Shown: positions 6,783 through 12,026 of the stretch, in pieces
Layout of the letters: the number at the start of each line of letters is the position of its first letter
Numbering within the stretch: the first letter of the stretch is position 1
Assembly (NCBI GenBank): GCA_035646535.1
Contig: DASRPD010000050.1
Span: 1 to 14,018 of the forward strand
DNA from: DASRPD01 sp035646535
Lineage (GTDB): Bacteria > Actinomycetota > Acidimicrobiia > IMCC26256 > JANYLB01
Length of the DNA: 14,018 nt
Reading direction: 5' to 3'
The notes under the pieces: model-generated
Told to the model about the DNA's origin: nothing
Seen by the model: the letters and a program-made list of their open reading frames with translations, nothing else
The model's database searches: none
Program-made: the position numbers and the translations under genes

Positions 6783-7982
6783 TCACCCGTGCGCGACGAA
6801 AGGCAGCTGCTCGTAGCGCCGGACGAAGGGGCCGGGTGCATATCGGCCGCGCGCCGGATCAACCTCGAAGTCGGGGAAACGCTCGAGCAGCCGTTCGAGT
6901 GCGATCCCGGCGGCGTGGCGGGCTGCGGTGGCGCCGAGGCAGTGATGGGCGCCATATCCGAAGCTGACGATCTTGTCGATGGTGCGGGTCACGTCGAGCT
7001 CTCCGGCGTTGGGCTCGAACTCGCGCTCGTCGCGATTTGCCGAGCCGAACAGCAGCATCACCTTGCGGTCGTGGGGGATGACAGTGTTGCCGACGTGTAC
7101 GTCGCGCGTGGTCGTGCGGGCGAGGTTCTGCACGGGAGTGGTGAGCCGAAGGAGCTCGTCGACCGACCAGCGGATCCGGGCCGGGTCGTCGAGCAGGATC
7201 CGGCGCTGATCGCGGTACTCGGTGAGCAGGTCGGCCGCACCACCGAGCAGTCCGGTTGTCGTGTCGTTGCCGCCCGTCACCATCGTGAAGACGAAGCCCA
7301 CGATCCAGAACGCATCGGCACGCTCCTCGCCGGCGCGCACGAGATCGGAGACCAGATCGTCGCCGGGCTCGCGGCGGCGGAGCTCGATGAGCTGATTGCC
7401 GTAGTCGAAGAGCGACGCGAAGGCGTCCGCCGCGCTCGTCATCTCCCCTGAGGCATTCGCCGCCACGATCGCGTCCGTCCATGCGTCGAAACGAGCTCGA
7501 TCCTCGGTCGGTACCCCAAGGTAGAGGGCGACGATCCAGCTCGGCAGCGGCTTGAACAAGGCTTCGATGACGTCGACCTCGCCGCCGGCGTCTTCGATCT
7601 CCTCGAGCCGGGCATCGACGAACGCAGTGATCTCCGGTTCGGTGGTCGCGACGGCACGCGGGGTCATCGGACGACCGACGAGCCGGCGCATCGTGGTGTG
7701 GTCGGGAGGATCCATCATCACGATGGGAGCGGCGCGGCCCTCGAAGATCGCCATGGCGTCGGGATCGAGCGTGAGTCCCCGCGCCGAGGAGAAGGTCTCG
7801 GTGTCGCGGACGGCGTCGAACACGTCCGAGAACCGCGAGAGCACGAAGAACTCTCCGTATTCGGGATGCTCGACACGGTGGACCGGACTCTGGTCGCGGA
7901 GCCGGCGGTAGTCGTCCCAGGGATTGCGCCAGAGGTCGCCGCCGCGCAGGAGATACTTCGGTTCGGTCGCCGTGTCAGTCAT
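6783..7982 (-). CDS. Cytochrome P450
   Basis: The 399-residue protein is a soluble bacterial class I P450. The I-helix oxygen-activation motif is GGNDTT (237-242), the K-helix ExxR is ELLR (276-279), and the heme loop is FGYGAHHCLG (341-350) with Cys348 as axial ligand. The MMDPPDHTTMRRLV block (89-102) and the NRDEREF block (316-322) are also standard. It would hydroxylate a hydrophobic substrate such as a steroid, terpene or alkyl chain using electrons from a ferredoxin, but no ferredoxin gene lies adjacent, so partners must be elsewhere. The start overlaps the end of the TetR gene by 8 nt (ATGACTGA), meaning the two are co-transcribed and probably translationally coupled. The TetR product is therefore the likely regulator, perhaps sensing the substrate. 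The CYP subfamily cannot be assigned by eye. Confidence 0.96.
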   Translation of the reverse strand: MTDTATEPKYLLRGGDLWRNPWDDYRRLRDQSPVHRVEHPEYGEFFVLSRFSDVFDAVRDTETFSSARGLTLDPDAMAIFEGRAAPIVMMDPPDHTTMRRLVGRPMTPRAVATTEPEITAFVDARLEEIEDAGGEVDVIEALFKPLPSWIVALYLGVPTEDRARFDAWTDAIVAANASGEMTSAADAFASLFDYGNQLIELRRREPGDDLVSDLVRAGEERADAFWIVGFVFTMVTGGNDTTTGLLGGAADLLTEYRDQRRILLDDPARIRWSVDELLRLTTPVQNLARTTTRDVHVGNTVIPHDRKVMLLFGSANRDEREFEPNAGELDVTRTIDKIVSFGYGAHHCLGATAARHAAGIALERLLERFPDFEVDPARGRYAPGPFVRRYEQLPFVAHG

Positions 7983-8544
7983 GCCAGTGCTCCGTGAGCG
8001 TGTCGAGGATCGTGCGGGTGGATTCGTTCAACAGGTCGTCGGCACGATCCGGATCGATGCCGGTCGCGACCGCGATGGCCGGCAGGAACAGCCGCCACCC
8101 GAGCTCCAGCGCGAGCACCGTCGCGGCAAGCTGTGACGCGCGGTCGGCGTCGAGGCCTGCGTCCTCGGTCTGGCCGCGCAACCATTGCGCGACGGGATAT
8201 TCGTCGTCCGGCTCCAGCAGGTCGGCGTCCCCGTCGAGCAGCGTGCGGGCGAGGATGACCGTGTAGAGGTCGAAGTCGGCGCGCATCGCCGTCCTCGGGT
8301 CCGCCACCTCGGCCGCGTCGCGCAGCCGCTGCGCGAGATGGCCGAGCACGGCGCGAAGGAGGCCGGCCTTCGAGCCGAAGTGCCGGAAGACCAGCGCGTG
8401 GTTCACGCCCGCGGCGGCGGCGATCTCCCGGACCGAGACGTTGTCGAGGCCGCGCGCCGCGAACAGGGCGGCGGCCTGGTCGATCAGCGCCTCGGTCACC
8501 GCGTCGCGTCCACTGGGGGGCGAGGCCGTTGTTGACAGAGCCAT
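7975..8544 (-). CDS. TetR-family transcriptional regulator
   Basis: The 189-residue protein has an N-terminal helix-turn-helix, about residues 14-62, with the recognition part VNHALVFRHFGSK (47-59) typical of TetR proteins; the rest is a helical ligand domain. It probably represses its own operon with the P450 gene, whose ATG lies inside its last codons. The ATG at 8544 is preceded on the minus strand by TAGAGT exactly six bases away, so the transcript may be leaderless. A 17-bp inverted repeat (8566-8582) sits just upstream of that element, where a repressor would block polymerase. The ligand is unknown; a P450 substrate is the natural guess. Confidence 0.93.
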   Translation of the reverse strand: MALSTTASPPSGRDAVTEALIDQAAALFAARGLDNVSVREIAAAAGVNHALVFRHFGSKAGLLRAVLGHLAQRLRDAAEVADPRTAMRADFDLYTVILARTLLDGDADLLEPDDEYPVAQWLRGQTEDAGLDADRASQLAATVLALELGWRLFLPAIAVATGIDPDRADDLLNESTRTILDTLTEHWHD

Positions 8545-8550
8545 TGAGAG

Positions 8551-8556
8551 ACTCTA
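8551..8556 (-). promoter_or_regulatory. Putative -10 element of the tetR-P450 operon
   Basis: Minus strand TAGAGT, six bases, then the tetR ATG. It matches TANNNT at leaderless spacing. No good -35 hexamer is visible. Confidence 0.55.
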
Positions 8557-8565
8557 CCTTCTCGC

Positions 8566-8582
8566 TGTAACCAATGGTTACA
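8566..8582. promoter_or_regulatory. Candidate TetR operator, 17-bp inverted repeat
   Basis: TGTAACC-AAT-GGTTACA has two perfect 7-base arms with a 3-base centre. It begins 22 bp before the tetR start and 10 bp upstream of its putative -10 element, so a bound dimer would cover the spacer and -35 zone. Sites of the TAAC...GTTA type are common for TetR proteins. The same bases are the codons Val-Thr-Asn-Gly-Tyr-Thr of the pseudogene on the other strand, so chance cannot be excluded. Confidence 0.6.
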
Positions 8583-9212
8583 CCGACGGTCGCATCGCCT
8601 TCGCCACCGACATGGGCATCATCGGAGTGCTCCCACGGAATGTCACCAAGATGCGCGACGACCGCGTGGCTGTGGCTTCGCTCAACGGCGACCGCTGTCA
8701 GGACGCGTCGGTCCCCACCAGCGAGCTCGAGCACGTCACCAACAACATCGCGACCGACGAGAGCGGCGGCGTCTACGCGGTGACGGACCAGCGGATGCTG
8801 CGCTATTCCGCAGATGCCGGTGGCAGCGACGTCCGCATCGACTGGGACCACGCGCACCTGCAAGGTGGTGTGGTCGAACCGTGAGGTCTCGATGCCGAAC
8901 GGCGTGCCGACGATGAGCGCCCCGAGCGAGATGGTCTACGGGATGGGCTTGCGGGGCAGCACGTGGGGTCTCATCGGACTCGACTTCGCGACAGGCGAGC
9001 AGGCGTTCTTCGCACCGGGCTCCGCCGACGGCGAGTGCGCGGCGCAACAACTCGCCCAGTTCCAGGAGGGTGCTTCCTCCGTCTTCAAGCCCTACTTCGA
9101 TCGTCTGCCGACGTCGTGCGACAACTCCTTCTATTCCTCCGCCGTAGTCGGTCCCGATCGCGTGATCTACACGGGCGCGTTCGGCGCGCTCATTCGCTAC
9201 GTACCCGACTGA
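8567..9212 (+). pseudogene. Decayed beta-propeller (PQQ-like repeat) protein gene
   Basis: Two frames together encode one protein piece. Frame 2 reads VTNGYTDGRIAFATDMGIIG and later NNIATDESGGVYAVTDQRMLRY (from about 8741) and ends at a stop at 8882-8884. Frame 3 continues from about 8870 with PNGVPTMSAPSEMVYG, later NSFYSSAVVGPDRVIYTG, and ends IRYVPD at 9212. Both halves have the repeated 'G-hydrophobic-Y-TD' blade style of a beta-propeller, and the last block looks like a natural C-terminus. The gene lacks its 5' part: upstream of 8567 the frame is only the antisense of tetR. A frameshift or small deletion joins the frames near 8860-8885. It is probably not functional. The exact protein family is not recognised. 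The break at 8567 coincides with the putative tetR operator and suggests a rearrangement junction. Confidence 0.7.
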
Positions 9213-9269
9213 TCCGCATCGACGACGTCAGTTGGAGCGACCATCCGGCGAGTCAGCCACTGAGGGGTA

Positions 9270-9551
9270 TCAGGCGACGTCGAGAAAGCGACGCAAGGCC
9301 TCGCGAATGACTTCGCTGGTCGTCATGTGTTCCGCTCCGGCGCGCGCTGCGATCGCGGCGCGCAGTTCAGGATCGATGCGTACCGGTACGACATCGGCCG
9401 GGCCGGTACCCATCGTCGGACGACCGCGGCGACGTGTCTTCAGTGCTTCGACGTCGTAGTCCTTGTTCTCGACCTCGTCAGCAATCGCGTCGAGCTCCTC
9501 CACGGTCAGTTCCCGTCCGGCCGGGCTTCGGTGGATCTTCGGCTTGCTCAT
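9270..9551 (-). CDS. RHH antitoxin with RGRP linker (partner of BrnT-like toxin)
   Basis: The 93-residue protein has a C-terminal ribbon-helix-helix fold, about 53-91: the strand DVVPVRID, then two helices with TTSEVIREALRRFL. The N-terminal half is acidic and flexible (VEELDAIADEVENKDYD) and is the likely toxin-binding part. A basic linker, TRRRGRPTMG (39-48), contains RGRP, the core of an AT-hook. The domain order (toxin-binding first, DNA-binding last) resembles BrnA-type antitoxins. It should neutralise the toxin encoded just upstream and repress the shared promoter as a complex. Its ATG overlaps the toxin stop by one base (TGATG), so expression is coupled. Specific partner recognition is inferred from the arrangement. 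Confidence 0.85.
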   Translation of the reverse strand: MSKPKIHRSPAGRELTVEELDAIADEVENKDYDVEALKTRRRGRPTMGTGPADVVPVRIDPELRAAIAARAGAEHMTTSEVIREALRRFLDVA

Positions 9552-9814
9552 CAGCGGTCCTCCTCTCCCGGGAGTAGGTCATGGAACGATGGCCGCAGCG
9601 CCATCGCGTGGATCACGATCTCGCCACCGCCGGAGAGCTCCAACCAGATGATCTCGAGCAGGTTGCCCGCTCGATCCGGTCCGATCGCCAGGACGCGCGG
9701 CGGGTCGGCATCAGGTTCGAGATCGACAACAACGATGGCATGGTCGACCGCGTGCAAGATTGTGTCGTTATCCACGCTGTGCTTGCGCGCCGATCGATGT
9801 ATCTGCACACCCAC
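9551..9814 (-). CDS. BrnT-like type II toxin
   Basis: The 87-residue protein is a probable ribonuclease-type toxin of the RelE-like BrnT/DUF4258 kind. The N-terminal helix has IHRSARKHSV (5-14), and the core has RVLAIGPDRAGNLLEIIWLE followed by EIVIHAMALRPSFHDLLP, a strand order like the G-x-LLxV and R-I-I-AR blocks of BrnT, although the second block here is VIHAM. The toxin gene comes first and the antitoxin second, as in brnTA and higBA operons. The in-frame codon before the GTG at 9814 is TAA, so translation must begin at that GTG or at the GTG at 9808; the latter gives a more usual N-terminus. No Shine-Dalgarno is present. BrnT membership is tentative; toxicity is inferred from the pairing. 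Confidence 0.75.
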   Translation of the reverse strand: MGVQIHRSARKHSVDNDTILHAVDHAIVVVDLEPDADPPRVLAIGPDRAGNLLEIIWLELSGGGEIVIHAMALRPSFHDLLPGEEDR

Positions 9815-9832
9815 TTATCGTAATACATAATC
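9815..9832 (-). promoter_or_regulatory. AT-rich promoter/operator island of the BrnT-like module
   Basis: The stretch TTATCGTAATACATAAT is almost free of G and C in a GC-rich window and directly abuts the toxin start. On the minus strand it holds TACGAT (9817-9822), a TANNNT -10 candidate eight bases before the GTG at 9808. The antitoxin, with its RGRP linker, is a plausible binder. Confidence 0.45.
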
Positions 9833-9904
9833 CCAGCCGGTGGGGCGACGCGGCACGCGGCCGGATCCTAGTCACCGCAACCGGGCCCTCCAGGCAGCGT
9901 TGCG

Positions 9905-9910
9905 TATCCT
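9905..9910 (+). promoter_or_regulatory. Putative -10 element of the alpha/beta hydrolase gene
   Basis: TATCCT, six bases, then the ATG at 9917. The geometry matches a leaderless transcript, and no ribosome site is seen. Confidence 0.55.
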
Positions 9911-9916
9911 CGCCCG

Positions 9917-10657
9917 ATGCCCTATTTCGACACCTTCGACGGCTCGTCTCTCTACTACGACGATCAGGGTGACGGCCGTCCGCTGGTCCTCCTCCATGGG
10001 TTCGCGGCGGATACCAACCTCAACTTCGTGCGGACCGGAATCTTCGACGCGTTGCTGGATGCCGGGTACCGCGTGATCGCGCTCGACTCCCGCGGCCATG
10101 GTCTGTCCGCGAAGCCGACCGATCCGGCCGCGTACGCGAACGACGCGATGCGGCTGGATGTCCAAGCGTTGTTGGACCACCTCGCGCTCGACGAATGCAT
10201 CGCCGTCGGCTACTCGATGGGGGGCCACACCGCGCTACGACTGGCTCCCCACGAACCGCGTCTGACCGCGCTGGCACTTCTCGGGATCGGTGAGACCATC
10301 GGTCAGATCGACGGTGGGCCCCACACCCGGGATTACCTCGTCAAGCTGTTGGAGACCGACGACCCCGAGACGATCGAGCACTCGTCGCTGCGAGAGTTCC
10401 GGCTCATGGCCGGACTCGATCGTGAACCGCTGGTCGCGTTCATGAAGGCGCCGTGGGTCGATACGCGTGCCCGGCTCGATGAGGTTTCTGTTCCCGTGGT
10501 CATCATCGTCGGCGAGAAGGACCAGAACGCCGTCGACCCGTCGAACCTCGCCGCGCAGCTCAACGCGACCCTCGAGCGGGTCCCGGGCGATCACTTCACC
10601 GCGAACGCGCGCCCCGAGCTGCACCAAGCCCTCCTCGAGTTCCTCGCGAAGCAGTAG
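9917..10657 (+). CDS. Alpha/beta-fold hydrolase
   Basis: The 246-residue protein is a classical alpha/beta hydrolase. The oxyanion loop is HGFA (27-30), the nucleophile elbow is GYSMGG (98-103) with Ser100, the acid is probably Asp202 in GEKD and the base is His226 in PGDHF. The LDSRGHGLS block (56-64) is the usual loop after the third strand. It would hydrolyse an ester, lactone or similar small substrate; the exact one is not visible. There is no signal peptide, so it is cytosolic. It stands alone between two divergently placed toxin-antitoxin modules, with a GC-rich hairpin eight bases after its stop, which suggests a monocistronic unit. The start is fixed by a promoter-like TATCCT six bases before ATG. 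Confidence 0.93.
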   Translation: MPYFDTFDGSSLYYDDQGDGRPLVLLHGFAADTNLNFVRTGIFDALLDAGYRVIALDSRGHGLSAKPTDPAAYANDAMRLDVQALLDHLALDECIAVGYSMGGHTALRLAPHEPRLTALALLGIGETIGQIDGGPHTRDYLVKLLETDDPETIEHSSLREFRLMAGLDREPLVAFMKAPWVDTRARLDEVSVPVVIIVGEKDQNAVDPSNLAAQLNATLERVPGDHFTANARPELHQALLEFLAKQ

Positions 10658-10664
10658 GACGCGT

Positions 10665-10692
10665 GCGACGCGCGACTCCATCGGCGCGTCGC
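10665..10692 (+). terminator. Hairpin terminator after the hydrolase
   Basis: Perfect 9-bp arms GCGACGCGC and GCGCGTCGC enclose a 10-base loop and begin eight bases after the TAG stop. There is no T-tract, as is common for actinobacterial terminators. Confidence 0.6.
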
Positions 10693-10774
10693 GGCTGTGT
10701 TCACCGAACTCGCCCGAACGATCTGTACACGCACCGGACGCCCCGGTCCCGCGAGGCCGGCTCGACGCAACGCA

Positions 10775-10800
10775 CCCGTGCCGTTTCAGGCACCCACGGG
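10775..10800 (+). other. Hairpin with two alternative pairings upstream of the RHH-Doc operon
   Basis: CCCGTG (10775-10780) can pair with CACGGG (10795-10800), or GTGCC (10778-10782) with GGCAC (10789-10793). Both share bases, so they exclude each other in part. It may be a second terminator or an operator ahead of the toxin-antitoxin promoter. Confidence 0.35.
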
Positions 10801-10833
10801 CTTGGTCACCCACCCATCGGACTGACCGCGTGA

Positions 10834-10839
10834 TAGCAT
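10834..10839 (+). promoter_or_regulatory. Putative -10 element of the RHH-Doc operon
   Basis: TAGCAT, six bases, then the ATG at 10846. It overlaps the palindrome GCAT-G-ATGC (10836-10844), a possible half-site for the RHH antitoxin. No Shine-Dalgarno is present. Confidence 0.6.
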
Positions 10840-10845
10840 GATGCC

Positions 10846-11058
10846 ATGGCCCGTAAGACCACGACGATCCGCCTGTCCGCAGAGCTTGCCCAGACGGCCG
10901 AGGTGGTGGCCCGTGGCCGGGGGACGAGCGTGAACGCGCTGGTGATCGACGCACTCACCGCCGAGATCGAGCGGGTCCGAGCCGACGAGGAGTTCATGGC
11001 CAGGCTCCGCGAGCTGACGGACCGTGACCGGGAGATCCTGGATCGCTTGGCGGAGTGA
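10846..11058 (+). CDS. RHH antitoxin of the Doc module
   Basis: The 70-residue protein has an N-terminal ribbon-helix-helix domain (KTTTIRLSAELAQTAEVVA, then GTSVNALVIDALTAEIE; about 4-43) and a charged helical tail ending DREILDRLAE. The first part binds the operon's own promoter as a dimer; the tail is the likely toxin-blocking segment, as the C-terminal helix of Phd is for Doc. Its stop overlaps the next start (GTGA), so antitoxin and toxin are translationally coupled with the antitoxin first. In the P1 phage system the antitoxin Phd has a different fold, so this is a partner-swapped version of the pair. The start has a -10-like TAGCAT six bases upstream and no ribosome site. Confidence 0.88.
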   Translation: MARKTTTIRLSAELAQTAEVVARGRGTSVNALVIDALTAEIERVRADEEFMARLRELTDRDREILDRLAE

Positions 11059-11438
11059 GATATCTGAGTCTGGCGGAGGCGCTCCTGATCGCCGAGGCCG
11101 TGACCGGACTCGAAGCCGCAACGCTGGGCCGTGTGTGTCGAGTCGAGTTGCTCGATTCGGCGTTGCACGCGCCGCAGGCTGGGTTCGGCGACGAGGACTT
11201 CTACCCTGGGTTCGTCGAGAAGGCCGCGGTGTTGGTCGTGCGCATCGTGGGCAACCACCCGCTGGCCGACGGCAACAAGCGACTCGCGTGGCACGCGCTC
11301 ACCATGTTCTGCGCGTTCAACGGTCACGATCTTCACGTCGGTACCGACGATGCGGTCACCATGATGTGGGCCGTCGCCGCCGGCGAGCTCGACGAAGCCG
11401 CGGTCGCGTCGTGGCTCACCGAGCATCTCGACGACTGA
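11055..11438 (+). CDS. doc: Death-on-curing (Doc/Fic-fold) toxin
   Basis: The 127-residue protein matches Doc in length and layout. The active loop is HPLADGNKRLAW (68-79): His68 and the NKR triplet (74-76) match Doc, in which lysine replaces the second glycine of classical Fic enzymes. P1 Doc phosphorylates elongation factor Tu and halts translation; the same activity is likely but not shown. Leu70 stands where Fic and Doc proteins usually carry Phe, a small departure. The N-terminal RYLSLAEALLIAEAVTG helix is typical. The GTG start at 11055 overlaps the antitoxin stop, so it is made only after the antitoxin. The 166 nt downstream hold nothing clear beyond short GC-rich inverted repeats. Confidence 0.92.
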   Translation: MRYLSLAEALLIAEAVTGLEAATLGRVCRVELLDSALHAPQAGFGDEDFYPGFVEKAAVLVVRIVGNHPLADGNKRLAWHALTMFCAFNGHDLHVGTDDAVTMMWAVAAGELDEAAVASWLTEHLDD

Positions 11439-11588
11439 CGACGACGCGTCGGCCGGGACAGCTGCGCGGTCCATGTACCCGGGCGAGTTCTCTCCGCCAT
11501 AGGGGGCGGGTCAGCCGAGAGGCGGGATCCCGGGCACCGAGCGGCTGAGGTCCGTCGCGGGTAGGTTCACCGGACCAGATCGGAACCT

Positions 11589-11595
11589 AGGAGGG
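11589..11595 (+). promoter_or_regulatory. Strong Shine-Dalgarno before the barrel protein
   Basis: AGGAGGG lies nine bases before the ATG at 11605 and fixes that start. It contrasts with several genes nearby that have no ribosome site. Confidence 0.75.
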
Positions 11596-11604
11596 TCAGA
11601 GCTC

Positions 11605-11901
11605 ATGGCGACGACATTCGGCATCATCCACCACTTCAAGGGCGCGACGATGGACCAGTACCGGAACACCCTCGCGGCCGTGCACCCCGATGGCGGCAAG
11701 GGGCTTCCTCCGGGGCAGACCTACCACGCCGCCGGCCCGGCTGACGACGGCGTCGTGATCGTCGCACTCTGGGACTCCGAGGCCTCGTGGGTGCAGTTCC
11801 GTGACGGGAGCCTCATGCCCGGGCTCGCCACGGTCGAGAACGGGCTGCCCGGACCGCCCGAGGAGACGACGTTCCAGGTGCAGAACACGCTGTCAGCTTG
11901 A
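11605..11901 (+). CDS. Small dimeric alpha/beta-barrel protein (antibiotic biosynthesis monooxygenase-like)
   Basis: The 98-residue protein has the short beta-alpha-beta layout of ferredoxin-like dimeric barrels: strand TFGIIHHFK, helix MDQYRNTLAAVHP, loop LPPGQTYHAAGPADDG, strand VVIVALWDS, helix ASWVQFRDGSLMPGL. The AAGPADDGVVIVALWDS and WVQFRDG blocks are common in small actinobacterial proteins of this fold. Members act as cofactor-free oxygenases, heme-degrading enzymes or ligand binders; no catalytic residue can be singled out, so the role is open. It is monocistronic, with its own Shine-Dalgarno, and is followed by tandem hairpins 18 bases after the stop. Confidence 0.8.
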   Translation: MATTFGIIHHFKGATMDQYRNTLAAVHPDGGKGLPPGQTYHAAGPADDGVVIVALWDSEASWVQFRDGSLMPGLATVENGLPGPPEETTFQVQNTLSA

Positions 11902-11918
11902 TCCGTCGCGGGCGCCCC

Positions 11919-11955
11919 GCCGACCAAGAGGTCGGCGAGCCGGCAAGCCGGCTCG
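11919..11955. terminator. Tandem hairpins between convergent genes (bidirectional terminator)
   Basis: The first hairpin is GCCGACC-AAGA-GGTCGGC (11919-11936). The second, CGAGCCGGC-AA-GCCGGCTCG, follows directly (11936-11955, 9-bp arms). Both are perfect and symmetric, so they would act in either direction between the + strand barrel gene and the - strand regulator. There is no T-tract. Confidence 0.65.
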
Positions 11956-12026
11956 ATGCAACCGCGTCCCACCCTCACTGCCCACCGCGACCCGCCGCGA
12001 ATGCAACAGTGCCGCGCCGGGTGGGT

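Noticed and set aside
6789..7451. Plus-strand frame of 220 residues opposite the P450 gene
   Set aside because: It is the antisense shadow of a gene with clear P450 motifs and resembles no family I know.
9613..9828. Minus-strand frame starting MYYDKW upstream of the BrnT-like toxin
   Set aside because: It is out of frame with the toxin, arginine- and serine-rich inside, and has no supporting homology. Its ATG is inside the AT-rich promoter island.
11494..11509. CCGCC/GGCGG inverted repeat downstream of the Doc toxin
   Set aside because: It is a 5-bp stem with no T-tract, too weak to call a terminator.
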